64,000 nucleotides of DNA from Acanthosepion lycidas (GCA_963932145.1 OZ010574.1:62714378-62778377), one strand, 5' to 3'; numbered from the stretch's first letter, positions 21,500 through 32,085 are shown. The notes: generated by a model from the letters alone, not told the origin. Translations and numbers: made by a program.

Positions 21500-22009
21500 T
21501 TTGCCTGGTGATTTTTATTATAAGTCCTTCTTTTTTTAAAGATGCTGAAATTTTTATTTATTTTTCTATCACCACAAGCTGATCTGTATTTTTCAAAAAT
21601 CACTATTGCTATTAATTTTCAAAATAAATGAATAAACTTTATCTTTTTTTCTGAAATATTAGCTTCTACAACTTTTATAAAAGTTTAAAAAATGTCTATA
21701 GGCCTCATTCCAAAAAATAATTACAAGGAAATAGCCAATAAATTTTTTATAAATTATTTAAAATAAAAACAAAATAAATTTTACAGTTGGATATCTAAAA
21801 AAAAAAAATTAATTCTATAAGAGGATCTGATAAAAGATATAAATTTAGGAATATTTATAACTTAACAATAAATTCTGATTTAGCCCCCTCACTTTTTATT
21901 CTGTGGTGCTCTACTTTTTATAATCTTCCTGCATGTAATATTTTCCAACATAAAATTGTTTTTCTTTTGTTTAATTTATAAGCAAGAATATTATGTTGTA
22001 AAAAACAGC
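21500..22009. other. AT-rich, no feature recognised
   Basis: No frame or repeat partner seen. Confidence 0.35.
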
Positions 22010-22405
22010 AAGGGTGTATTGAGGTTGGGGGAAACACCTAACCGGTTGCTCTCTCAACCGCTACAGGGGGAATAGGCAGAGAAAGGAAAGAGACAGAAAG
22101 TAACAAAATGACACTGCTTTAGGAGGCACAGCAACTTCAAGAATAAAATGACCATAGGACTGACTTCACAAGACACCAAGTCTTGCCAACTGTCCACTGC
22201 TGACTGCTGGTTTTCCCATCACTTTTATTAACAGGAGAAACTAGACAGAAACCCAGATCTAGACAAGTTACTATCTCTGAACATGCCAAGCCATATTGCT
22301 ACTAACAGGGAAAACCCAGATGTAACTGGCTTTGGCAGACACGTCCACATCTGATCCATGGACTTCTTTTGTGTCTGCACTGACATGTGTTTGCCGCATA
22401 TTGCA
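22010..22405 (+). repeat. dispersed repeat C, copy 2
   Basis: Direct-orientation partner of 13155-13540 with the same block order from GGAAACACCTAAC to GTCTGCACTGACA. The 95-codon minus-strand frame at 22271-22558 is not conserved in the other copy, so it is not called as a gene. Confidence 0.65.
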
Positions 22406-22689
22406 CAAGAGAAAAATATTGAAGTTCAAGCATTTAACAAAATTTCCTTTGGAGGTAATGCATAGATTATTCAAATGCAGATCCTGATAAAAGTCCTTTG
22501 CTAGGAAGAAAATAAAATATTGATTGTCACTAGACCCATCCTCAAACCTGAAAATCATTTGCTTCTCATGTGAAGATTCTTACATATCTCCACAACTTAA
22601 AGATTCTCTAGTCCTGACTGAAAAACACTTCAGCAACAGATTTGCTTGTAACATACTCAAATTATGTCAACATTCATAGTTATTAGAAA

Positions 22690-23085
22690 CACTACACATG
22701 GCTTTTATTGTCTTTTATGTGCTGAGGACTTTCAGGACATGGGCGATCATGGCTCTCCAGAAATTTATGTCCCTAGTAGCTCTAAGCAATGTTTGACTGT
22801 TTACCATCCCTCTTTGTCCCAACTCTACTATCCATTAATGCTTTTTAGATGCTGTGACCCTTCACGATATGGGAGATCATGACTCTCCACAACTTCCTCT
22901 TTAAATTCCTCTTTACTATTCCTCATTGTCATAGCTCTGCTTTCACCCACAAAATCTTGCCAAGTTAACTCACTCAATGTTTTCCTTTGTCCCACAATAT
23001 CTCTTGTGAGCATTAAGTTCTCAAAACCCTCTTCCTTGATTATGTACCCAGAACTCATTCTGATTGTAAGTATTAAAAAATGTTC
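22690..23085 (-). mobile_element. RTE-like LINE 3' end
   Basis: Minus strand. The frame 22828-23058 begins GYIIKEEGFENLMLTRDIVG, a decayed form of the GHIMRKEGLENLTLTG block, and runs on through QRKTLSELTWQDFVG. The terminal region (GGGAGATCATGACTCTCC on the plus strand) appears twice, at about 22740 and 22865, suggesting a duplicated 3' end. Confidence 0.75.
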
Positions 23086-23129
23086 CTTTTAAATTTTTTT
23101 TACAATGATGTTCACTCTGTACAAGGCCC

Positions 23130-23800
23130 AAGAGCCATTCATGGTAGAGGGTTACAAAGTAAGAGACACAAATTATTCAGATACGTGGGGCAGATAACAG
23201 TTAAACTTAGACTTAAACAGGTTAAAATTGTAGTTATCAGGGAAGCACACTCTTGGGAGTTGGTTCTGCAAAGCAGCAGTTTGTGGGAAGAAGCTGCTTA
23301 AGTAGAACTTATATCTCACCAATGGAATATGAATAGAATGATGGTGGTTCACTACAATGTACATGGCATGGAGGATCTTAGCCATGAAGCTTAGAATTGG
23401 AGGAATTAAGCAAAGGAGTTTACTAGAATACTTTCCATGAAAATAGCAATAGAGTAGCTAGAGGCTTGCAATGTTTCATCTGTGGGAAAGGTGTTGTAGA
23501 GTGGAAAATAAATCATCATCCATAAGGATGTGGGGGACTCTTTTGAACTCTAACGAGACTGGAAAGTGGAGACTGGGCAGCTCCTGCCTATATTTGGCAG
23601 CAATACTTAATTTTTGGCCTGATCTGGCTCTTGTAAAACTAGAGGACAGCAAGAGGAGTCAGGTATTTACTGGGAACTGGCCATTTTCCCAGTATATTTA
23701 GCACTGGATCATTTTTACAAGTTTCGTGAGGTTTGGTTTGAGCTTGTCCCAATGTTGTATATTGCTGCTGGACTCTAAGAAGGCAATGAACATTGTAAAA
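23130..23800 (-). mobile_element. second CR1/L2-like LINE family, RT C-terminus
   Basis: Minus strand, broken. Reads KSQIRPKIKYCCQI and AGAAQSPLSSLVRVQK (about 23570-23640), then VRYKFYLSSFFPQTAALQNQ, LPRVCFPDNYNFNLFKSKFN (frame 23173-23385). These match the C-terminal blocks of a common animal LINE RT in which the second Q of AALQNQLP is usually W. Catalytic motifs lie upstream of what is preserved. Confidence 0.7.
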
Positions 23801-24363
23801 ATATAAATTAATATCTTTATTGTTCAAGTTGTGGCAATTGGTTAGAGGCAAATGGTTAGGATGTGCATACAGGAATTGGAGATAAATCTTCAGTGAAACT
23901 CTAACCAGCCTCTCTGCCAGGCCAAGAATTGGACTGGTTTCATAACATTTGGATACCCATACAATTTCACGTGGCTACACCTTCTTCCAATATGTCACCT
24001 ACACAACTTCTTGTGACCACACCTCTTCCGACCATGTGCCGATGCAACTTTGTGTGGCTGTGTCTTTTCCAGTATGCATCCACTCCAGCATGCATTTTCT
24101 TATGCTCAGGACATCTGTGTTTATTCAAGGCTCAGGGCACTCATGTGTCCTGTTCATTTCAGCCACTGGATGTATTTTCCTGTTTATTCTATCACCCATT
24201 CTAATTTTTGCTCACTCTCTGATGCAGTGAAAGTGAGGTCAAAGTTCTTCCTCAACTGATATCCAACCCCAATAGGTGCTCAAGGCATGGGCCATCCCTG
24301 AAAATTGGCAGGGACTTGTCTTGATAGTTCTCATCAGTAACAATTTGAAAGTTCTTGGTTTCA
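23801..24363. other. no gene recognised
   Basis: Three overlapping frames of 69-93 codons at 23929-24259 (plus) have no recognised motifs and overlap each other. Sequence is richer in C and T than its surroundings. Confidence 0.35.
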
Positions 24364-24420
24364 TTTTTTGTGCATTTTGATAAAGGCCTTTTTAGACCTT
24401 TATCAAAATGCACCAAAAAA
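24364..24420. repeat. 57-bp hairpin
   Basis: Arms 24364-24386 and 24397-24420 are reverse complements apart from one inserted base, around a 10-nt loop. Arm sequence includes GCATTTTGATAAAGG. Short enough to be a very small MITE or a local template-switch product. Confidence 0.8.
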
Positions 24421-24636
24421 GCATGAGCAAAGATAATAGTCACAACAACTTCTATCTTTCCTATGACAGGTAAACTAACTTGTGATGCAGTAGGAAGTGA
24501 ACAGGGGTGGCATCCTACTGGTTCATGTGAACGGATTCTTAAAATTATAAAAGATTAGTGAACCAGTTGTTGGATTATCCGGAAATAATCTTATATATTT
24601 ATAGCTGATATATAATAGCTAAAAATATAATTTATA

Positions 24637-24914
24637 CCATTGCTGTAAGTTCTGTGGAGGCTAAGAGAGGGTATTTTGTTATGAACATAATTTATTCTGA
24701 GAAAAGAAATATTCTTGAAGTTAAAAATGTGGCAAATCTTCAAGTCATAAATTTGATAGGTCTTCCATTGGATCTTTGGGACTGTGGTGATTCATTTCGA
24801 ATGTGGCTAAGAAACCATAACACACCTGATGACATTAGAATCAAAGACTGTCATATGTCTGAACAGAAATATGATAAGAACAGAATTTCAATCTGGAAAT
24901 ATTTTAATAAATAA
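24637..24914 (+). pseudogene. hAT-type transposase C-terminal fragment (KIAA1586-like)
   Basis: An uninterrupted stretch reads VSSVEAKRGYFVMNIIYSEK, then NVANLQVINLIGLPLDLWD and FRMWLRNHNTPDDIRIKD. The order (S-x-EA-x-RG-F-x-MN-I, then LIG-P, then WLxxHxxxDD) resembles the C-terminal dimerisation region of hAT transposases of the type domesticated in vertebrate KIAA1586. No start codon context supports a host gene; the first ATG (24654) is inside the domain. The rest of the transposase is absent upstream. No stop over about 90 codons may mean a fairly recent relic. Confidence 0.6.
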
Positions 24915-25189
24915 ATTTTTTCTGTTAAATTATCAAAATGGTCTAATTCTTTTTTATACTGTAAAGTGATTTGTTTCCATTCTCAGAATGAAAATAAAAC
25001 AAACAGAATAGGTTCCTAAAGGTTACCTGCCTTTATAGAATCGGTTCCTGGAAATTTGGGATACCACTATTTGGAGTGAACTATCCAATCCCCACAAGTC
25101 TATTTCTGAATTCAGATCAAAATCAGATAATCTGAATTGGTATTTTGGTTGCTTACTGAAATTAATAAGTGTTTCAAGTGGCTAATATA

Positions 25190-25345
25190 AATCTCATTTC
25201 TTTGTTTTATTTTTTCAATAATGGTTGTTGCCTTTTTGCCACAGTTTCTTTATTCTTCTAAAATTCTAAGAAGTAAAAAAAAATGTATTTCTAATCTGAA
25301 ATTAAAAAAGAAAAAGTGATTCAGCAGATATTTTACTTACATGGC
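25190..25345. repeat. dispersed repeat E, copy 1
   Basis: About 150 bp repeated in direct orientation at 26545-26703 at roughly 85 percent. Starts with ATAAATCTCATTTCTTTG and includes TTTTTTCAATAATG and TTCTAAAATTCTAA. Together with similar short blocks at 25080 and 25945 (ATTTCTGAATTCAGA), it points to a duplicated segment interrupted by the Tc1 relic at 26005-26471. Confidence 0.65.
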
Positions 25346-25880
25346 CTCATTAATTTCAAAATTAACCTGCAAAAACGATTATAAACATTAAAAGTAGTGT
25401 CTATAAAAATCAAACAATCTACAGTAAACAAAATATTCAACATTTGAACCAATATTTTAAATATTAAAAAAAAAGAACAGAATTAATGCCCTCACAAAAT
25501 TATTGAAACATCTGATGATAAAAATTCAAGCTCAATATAAGACGTTACACCGTGTGACATATTAAAATAAAGAAACAAAATGATTTACCTGAGATAGCAC
25601 TTTCTATAAAGAAATGGAAAATATTCTCATCTAATTTGTTGCTGCAAATGATTTTCCCATTTGGTGTTTTTGTACCAAAGTTGGTTTTATCTTATATTGA
25701 GACCTTACTGCAATTTAATCACCACTGAACTTCCATTTAAAAACAACCTAGAAACTTAACTTCACTCTCTTTTATTTCCCTTATCTTTGTTTTCCTGACT
25801 TCCTTGACTATATTTCAGCCCTAGATTTGCTGCTATACAGATTTATATTCTATAATGGTTAAAAATGCAACAAAAAGTAT
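25346..25880. other. AT-rich, no feature recognised
   Basis: No frame of note. Confidence 0.3.
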
Positions 25881-26004
25881 AAGTGAAGATAATGGTCGCA
25901 ACAATTTCTTCTTCTTCTTTCTTAAACAAATTTAAGATGAGACAGGGAGTGAACTTTCCCATTCCTACATTATTTCTGAATTCAGACCAAAATCTGACAA
26001 ATTA

Positions 26005-26471
26005 CACTACTGGCATAAAGTTTGGGGCCACCATGTATTTAAAAAAAAAAAAAAAAAACATCTTAAAATGTGATTTTTTTTTTTCAAGTAAAAAATAAAG
26101 TTTCAGTAACCACAGTATATTTGCTTTTATTTTGATAAAAAAATAAAACACTTAACTATAAAATAAATTATACAACATCATCATATTGATTTTGTCAATA
26201 AAACCAACACCTGTGTTAATTATGGCTTTACAAATTCTTGGCATTTTTTCCAATAGCGTTGGAAAAAAGTACATGGCAGATTTTCCCAAGAATTCTTCAA
26301 GCACTGAAAAAGTTCACTCTCACTCTTTGGATACTCTCTTCAAACTTTCCTATCCAATTCATCCCACCACTCTCTCCTGACCACTCTCCCACTGGAGAGT
26401 GGTCAGGAGATTGCATAGTCAAGTCATAATTTACAAAAAGCAGGGTGGATCCAAATATTTTGCCTTTAGTG
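26005..26471 (-). mobile_element. deleted Tc1-like transposon
   Basis: Terminal inverted repeats of about 30 bp: the left reads CACTACTGGCATAAAGTTTG and the right, reversed, CACTAAAGGCAAAATATTTG, both continuing into a GG-x-CCACC block. TA duplications at 26003-26004 and 26472-26473. Minus-strand interior resembles the C-terminus of a Tc1 transposase: WWDELDRKV, then SESELFQCLKNSWENLP. At 467 bp most of the transposase, including the DD part of the triad, is deleted. Confidence 0.75.
26373..26410. repeat. perfect 17-bp hairpin inside the Tc1 relic
   Basis: TCTCCTGACCACTCTCC, then CACT, then the exact reverse complement. Arms are perfect and the loop is 4 nt. It sits where the transposase would read through the region before WWDELDRK, so it is a secondary change in the relic. 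Confidence 0.9.
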
Positions 26472-26544
26472 TATATGCACTGCTGTCAGAATTTAGAATT
26501 TCTGGTTGATTGCCAAAAGTCAAGAGTACTAAAAGTTTTAAGGG

Positions 26545-26703
26545 GGAAAGTATAAATCTCATTTCTTTGTTTTATTTTTTCAATAATGCCTTCTTCCCAC
26601 TAATAGTTTCTTTAATCTTCTAAAATTCTAAAAAGTAAAAAAAATATATATTTCTAATCTGTAAACAAGGAAAAAGAAGTAAATCATTGGATACTTTACT
26701 TTC
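26545..26703. repeat. dispersed repeat E, copy 2
   Basis: Direct partner of 25190-25345. Confidence 0.65.
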
Positions 26704-27429
26704 AAAATTAATTGGAAATTGGGTAGGGCAGAGGTGAGCAGTTAAATGAATTGATTTTACATTATCAATATTTTCCACCATTCAGATTTAGCATATTGGT
26801 TCCAGTTTCATTCCAAACACATTATCAGCAAATGGTAAATTAGGAGGGATAATTTTATCAATCTCAAACAGAATCAAATTTCCTATGATCGAACACTTTT
26901 CCATATCTGTTTATTTTTTTGAAACTGAATATAATGTCGTTATTGGAATCAATCTTTTTAAAAATAGATAAATAAAATTCACTTAATCTGGATCGTATTT
27001 CGTTTGCTATAATTACAGATTTGCAACCCCCAAGAGTATTTAATAATCTGAATAAGCTAACGATCATTGGAAAGTATTCTGTCAATCCATCATAATTTTT
27101 TTAAAAGTAGGGATGGTGTTTTTATATATGGTGCATTTTATATATATGATAGGTGTGCCAAGGAATAACTCAATTCCATCTGCATTTTGCTGTAAGCATC
27201 AGGACATGTCTCTAACCACCTTTTAATTAAATGAGGAGTTAGATCCTGAGGAAACACTTTCAATTTCTAGCTATGAATGACCCGTAAGAAAGCTTGGTTG
27301 ATTTCCTACTGAAACTGTTATGTTAATGCTGTGTCATGCTGGTAACTGAGTAACAGTGAATGACAAGCCAAAATGTACTCTGTGCTTATCTCTATAGCAA
27401 CACATGTAATTAAAATAAAAGCAGTCATG
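26704..27429. other. no gene recognised
   Basis: A 73-codon minus-strand frame at 26864-27085 begins MTEYFPMIVSLFRLLNTLGG. I do not recognise its family. Nothing else seen. Confidence 0.3.
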
Positions 27430-28090
27430 GCACTGACCCTGAATCCATCATCAAAATTCAGGATGTAAAATTAGTAAATGCTAAACAGTTCAAATATCTT
27501 GGTATATGGGATCAATTATAACAAATTTAGCATAGGAGAAAAGGAAATTGAATATAAGATAGGCAGTGCCAGAGATAGTCTGCCCAACACCACAAATTGC
27601 TACAACCCAAAACATCAACCTGAAAACTTGAATGATATTCTGAAATAGCCTTGTCATATCGAGCCTTTCATATGTATGCCATGCATGCTGCCAAACCTGT
27701 TCAGAAATATCTAAACTGTCAGCTGTATACAACCACTTTCTAAGATCAATGGTAAAAAATTGCTTTGAGCAAGTGAAGCCTGTGAAACATGGTGGAGACC
27801 ATACTTCTTTAAACATTATGAACTGGAGCTATAGATTAACAAACTATATCAAATAACAGAAACCACATCCTTTGAGGACTACCAACAGCAGCAACAACTA
27901 AAATAGATATCACATGTAACTCAAAGAGAAAATAATGACATAATCAAGATGTTAATATTCCGCACTACTTCAAACAAAAAGTTAGGAAGGAAGCCCTCGT
28001 CACTACTAGAAAGATTGATAATAGCTACTGGATTTGGAAAACCTATCTTCCTGAAATATCTTTTAAAAGAAAGATTTTATAAATTTCAAC
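27430..28090 (+). mobile_element. third LINE family, RT C-terminal relic
   Basis: Plus strand with many stops. Fragments in order: AKQFKYLGIW (27475-27510), EKEIEYRIGSARDS (27535-27580), SYVCHACCQTCSEISKLS (27660-27720), DYQQQQQLK (about 27875), then SNKKLGRKPSSLLERLI (about 27965-28025). The layout resembles the C-terminus of an RTE-like or related LINE. The long minus-strand frame at 27490-27816 is antisense to this and not a gene. A second copy is at 54705-54925. Confidence 0.65.
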
Positions 28091-28094
28091 TGAA

Positions 28095-28850
28095 AGCAGC
28101 ACTGTCTCTTTGTAAGGCATGACTAACTCTGAATGCTAGTAGCCATATGCACTATGCTTTAGTAAAATGTAATTGGTCTCTAAAAATAGTTACAATTAAC
28201 TTTGTGTTTATTAATGCATCACAGAAATGTTCTCAAACCATAATTCAATAAAATGAGTGCAACAAACATCAAATAATTGAAATAAAATTCCTGTTTCAGA
28301 TAATGTACATCATTCTTATACCTGATGGATGGAAGTTATTCAAACATTTTATTTTAAAATTTCCATTCATGGTACGGGTCTTTTGCATCTCTCTTAAAAA
28401 CACATACATACCAGACCTGTCAACCTAAAAATCTTAAAACCTGGAAATTTAGATTTCTAATTTCAGAAAAAAAAACAATTTTTGCCTAAAATATGAAGAA
28501 GCAAAAGGATTTTAAAAAAATTCTAAGATGCTGACTAATTACTGTACATTCTTTGAATGTACAGCAATTATGTTCAATGTAGACATTTTGAACCAACATT
28601 AACTCATTTCAAGCCAATATTTCATCTGTAAACAAATCCATGTTAGGTAGATTTGTTAGTGAAAATGTTTTCTTTGTAATAATTTAACTGAATTGTAGCA
28701 TTGTGGCCTGAAATGGTGAAAATGTGGTCTGAATTGGAAATAGATTTTGTTTTGTAACTCTTTTAATTCATCGAGTAACTTGACAATTTAATATTCATTT
28801 ACAGGGAGAATCTTGTAAAAACTGACACTCAGTGCAAAACCAATGCTTTC
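28095..28850. other. no feature recognised
   Basis: AT-rich with no frames or repeat partners seen. Confidence 0.3.
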
Positions 28851-28859
28851 TTTCTTTTT

Positions 28860-29640
28860 TTATCATTTCAGCCCATGCAAGGCAATAAAGCCTCTAAGAT
28901 GCAAAAGGTTACTCGTGTGTTAGAGAATATGAGGGAAAAAAACTATTACGGAGAGAGAATAATAAAAACATGAATTAAGAAGATAAAAGATAATGAGTAA
29001 CTTTGCATAGAAATTTTTGAAGATCAAGGTCAACTGGGAAGCAAGAAGCTGGAGGAGAGTTCCACAAGCAAGAAGCATGAGAGAAGAAACTAATAACATA
29101 GAACTTATGGTTACATCTAGCCATTTCAACTGTAAAATGAGAGCTTTCTGTCAAGCTAGTTTTGTGCTTAAATTGATAAAGTTTAGATGCCATAGAAAAA
29201 AGTTCAACAGAACAATTACCATGAAAGTATTTATAGAAAAGCTATGTTACAGCAGTGGAAAAATGAATGAAGGTGAGGTTCCAGACCAATAACATTGCAG
29301 ATTCTTGTTTGGATTTTATCAAGAATCTCTAAATATATAGCAGGAGCACCAGACCAGATGTAGCTGCAATATTCAAAGCAAGGATAAATTGTAGACTTAT
29401 AAATATGTAAAACAAGATTCTGGTGAGAAAAATGACACAGTGAACCAATTTTCATAGCAGCAAAGCTAGCAATTGATTTAATATAATCTTTCCACTTAAT
29501 GTCAGGGAAGGTGCAATTAGTAACTCTCCTGGAGGTTAGCATTAGCCATCCTGATAGAAGGCAAAAATGGTTCTCAAAGACGATTAAAAGAGAGCAGATT
29601 CATTTTAATTGTTAACTGAGAGAAGATTAGTTATGAACCA
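28860..29640 (-). mobile_element. CR1/Jockey-like LINE 3' part
   Basis: Minus strand. Frame 29231-29542 contains KWKDYIKSIASFAAMKIGSL and STIYPCFEYCSYIWSGAPA, then YLEILDKIQTRICNVIG; frame 28975-29193 contains SHFTVEMARCNHKFYVISFF, the C-terminal block, followed by LWNSPPASCFPVD. The 3' end at about 28870 (GGCAATAAAGCCTCTAAGAT on plus) is shared with 48836. Catalytic region missing. Confidence 0.8.
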
Positions 29641-29789
29641 GGTGACAGGGATAAAGCGTTCAAAACCAGGTGTCTCTTGGCATTGTTCTCAGAGTTGACA
29701 AATCTGACATGTCCACACATGAGTCAATCTCATAAAAGAAACTCTATCACTATTTCCAAAGAAAGTGCTCAAAGTACATTCCTTAGTTT

Positions 29790-30105
29790 CACCAGTTCTA
29801 ACTTTCATGGTTAAGACCCACCATGCTAGGCACATTGTAGTGACCCACCCTCACTCTTTTTCTATTCCAACAGTGAGAGGTAAGTTCTACTTGAACAGTT
29901 TCTTCCTGTGAACTGCTGCTTTGTGGAACTGACTCCTAATAGGATGCTTTCCCGATCACTATAATTTTAACCTGTTTAAGTTTAACCATTATCTTCTCCA
30001 CATACCTGCATAATTTGTGCCTCTTACTCTGTAAGCCTCTACCTTGAGTGACTCCTAGGCTGTGTACTTATATTTCTTACAAAAAGTCTGTTTCATTGTT
30101 CTTAA
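29790..30105 (+). mobile_element. LINE 3' end, same family as 14520
   Basis: Plus strand, C-terminal relic. Includes a broken ERYKFYLNSFF, then LWN-LP-GCFPDHYN and FK segments. 5' truncated. It lies head-to-head with the minus-strand LINE at 28860-29640, whose 5' end is near 29640. Confidence 0.65.
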
Positions 30106-30650
30106 AAGTGAAATTTAAAAGTACAATATGAGTTTAAAAAACAGAAATCACAAGCTATGAATTTGTAAGTAGGTTATATTTGCCACACCTGTTAACTAGA
30201 AAGTGACCAGGTAAGTTTCTGACAAAGATCTAAATTGTCCAATGTCAAGAATTAGGTTTACTTTTCCATTATTCAAGATTTACTCACTGATGAATATTTT
30301 TCCATAGTTACTGGATTTCTGCTTGAAGGAAATTGACAAAGTTCATTCAGCTTAGTTTCTGTCACATGCATTTATATTAAATACTTTCTGTTGCATGTTT
30401 TTAATAATTAATAAAATAAAATTTCTGTAAAATTTTGCGTATTAATTAATCTGAGATGACTTTATTTGTCTTTTTTTTTGTAAAACTTTAGGTCAATTTT
30501 AGTTTAAAATTAATTAACACAGCTAATAACTGATTTGAAAATATTGTCTCTTTTTGTGTAGCAGCAATCTATATGGGTTATTTAATGTTGAAACTTAAAT
30601 ATTTTGTATCCATTTTTTTTGGATAATAATGGCTTTAGTGATATAAGTTT
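30106..30650. other. AT-rich; body motif of the 5S-type SINE near 30562-30600
   Basis: Only the short ATGGGTTATTTAATGTTGAAA (minus-strand AATAACCCAT) at about 30575-30596 resembles the SINE body at 12650. Otherwise nothing recognised. Confidence 0.35.
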
Positions 30651-30654
30651 TACT

Positions 30655-30850
30655 AATTAACCTATAGCTGAGGAGAGAAGAGGTGGATGCATACCTTTCT
30701 GAAGGGTATTTGTGCAAAAGAGAATATAACAAACCCAACTGGAATTAGAACTTGGCTCTCTGATTAACAATTTTGAGCTGCTATATATCACACCACCTAG
30801 TATTCTCAAGCAGTCAAAGCTGTAGGTACTGACGAGGCACAACATTGCTT
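30655..30850 (-). repeat. tRNA-derived SINE, copy 1
   Basis: Minus strand relative of 32090-32540 and 33995-34290. Shares, in order, the B-box-like GTTCTAATTCCAGT, ATACCCTT-AGAAAGGTATG, CATCC-CTCTTCT and CAGCTAT. The A-box side is decayed. Confidence 0.65.
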
Positions 30851-31084
30851 GACTTTAAAATGATTTATTTTCATTTAAATGTAACTGGTGAAATTAATTG
30901 AAAAAATAGAATAGTTGTTAAAATAGTCACAGAAGAAAAGTCATAAGGCAGATTTTGATAGGTGAGGAAACCATAGAGAAGAATTCTAAAAAAAATTAAT
31001 AGGAAATGGTGGACAAGATGAAGAGAAGACTTGAAACAGCATAACTGTAGTTCTACAGAAGGTTTTGTAGAGAGTTAACGCTCA

Positions 31085-31087
<3 letters not shown>

Positions 31088-31168
<81 letters not shown>

Positions 31169-31169
31169 G
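31088..31169. repeat. (TC)n-(TA)n compound microsatellite
   Basis: About 55 bp of TC followed by 26 bp of TA. Confidence 0.95.
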
Positions 31170-31606
31170 TGTCCTGTTGAGCACTTTTTTGGCTTAATGC
31201 TTTAGCTCCTGTACCATGACACCAGTTCCTCTTGTTATTAAACGCTTGTTGCTATACTGGCAAACCTTTCCAGGTTGAATTTTTTTTTTGTTTTTGCCAT
31301 TTTAGATCTTGGCTGGATGATCTACTCTCCCCACTGTGTGAGTTTGGTTTGCTTGTCAAATTGTACTCGTCTGGTTGTATATAAAGTAATCATCTTATTA
31401 CTGCAAGTTACTGGCTGCCTGGAGTGTGTAAGCACATGAAATTTAAAGTAGTGGCCAGTCGTTGCCTACCTCGTTATTGAATTAATATATTAATTAATAT
31501 TCAAATGCTCTGTCATTTTTATGGCATGGAGCACTTTTTTGCCAGAAGGCTAGTTTTGGGCAGACTCTATTTAGAGCTGCTTATTCAAACCTTGGAATTA
31601 TATGAA

Positions 31607-31658
31607 CTGGTGAATGAAACACTTATTACAGTACTGTAATAAGCATTTCATTCACCAG
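31607..31658. repeat. 52-bp near-perfect palindrome
   Basis: CTGGTGAATGAAA on the left and its exact inverse on the right enclose CTTATTACAG and its inverse around a central TA; only two positions mismatch. No loop to speak of. It could fold as a cruciform or small RNA hairpin. GAGCACTTTTTTG occurs on both sides, at 31174 and 31532, as a direct repeat. Confidence 0.85.
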
Positions 31659-31854
31659 ATCATGCCTGACGACTTAGGAAAAATATGAAACTTTGAGTTG
31701 CACTACAAATGTAGGTATATGTATATTTATTAATATATACTACTTAGCTCTGTTTAACTACATTGAGCACTATTTTGTTTACACCTTATATTAAATAAAT
31801 ATTTATTTGCTCAGTTGTTAATATCTCATTATTTGGTTTATATTCACACTCATA

Positions 31855-31884
31855 TCTATCTATCTATATATATATATATATATT
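31855..31884. repeat. (TATC)n/(TA)n microsatellite
   Basis: Short TATC run passing into TA. Confidence 0.9.
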
Positions 31885-32085
31885 AAGATATTACACTGAA
31901 AACATGTCAAAATCACTACACAACTGCAGTCATGTTTTGATGAGATGCATTGATATGCATCAAAACACGACTGCAATTGTGTAGCAACTTTGGCCTGTTT
32001 TCGGTGTAATATCCTAGAATAGATAATATTGCTTTACTTTGTATTGAGTCCTCTTTCAAATTAAATGTTACAAATGTTGGAATTG
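31885..32085. repeat. palindromic PLE terminal unit with hammerhead-like core
   Basis: Two copies of one sequence meet head to head at about 31952. The minus-strand copy runs 31950 to about 31885; the plus-strand copy runs 31945 to about 32085. The plus copy matches 35628-35778 through GTGTAGCA, TGTAATA-CCTA and ATATTGCT-TACT to the ATGTTA-ACA end. The arms CTACACAACTGCAGTC and GACTGCAATTGTGTAG pair with one mismatch. At the plus-strand centre TTGATGA, a perfect 7-bp stem II and CAAAAC look like a decayed hammerhead core. Confidence 0.6.
31930..31990 (+). ncRNA. hammerhead-like core at the PLE palindrome
   Basis: TTGATGA (31937-31943) in place of CTGATGA, then GATGCAT-TGAT-ATGCATC as a perfect stem II, then AAAAC in place of GAAAC, ACGACTGCA, ATT and GTGTAGC. 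The two core changes are C-to-T and G-to-A, the pattern left by cytosine deamination. Because the upstream side is an inverted copy of the downstream side, the normal stem I partner is lost. Probably inactive. Confidence 0.35.

Noticed and set aside
22271..22558. 95-codon minus-strand frame
   Set aside because: It lies mostly in repeat C copy 2 and is not open in copy 1.
23929..24259. Three overlapping plus-strand frames rich in Cys, Phe and Ser
   Set aside because: They overlap in different frames and show no signal peptide or known domain; composition follows a C/T-rich stretch.
25508..25530. CTGATGA near 25.5 kb as a further ribozyme core
   Set aside because: No stem II and no GAAA-type follow-up at the right distance.
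27490..27816. 108-codon minus-strand frame
   Set aside because: It runs antisense to a recognisable LINE relic on the plus strand and has no motif of its own.
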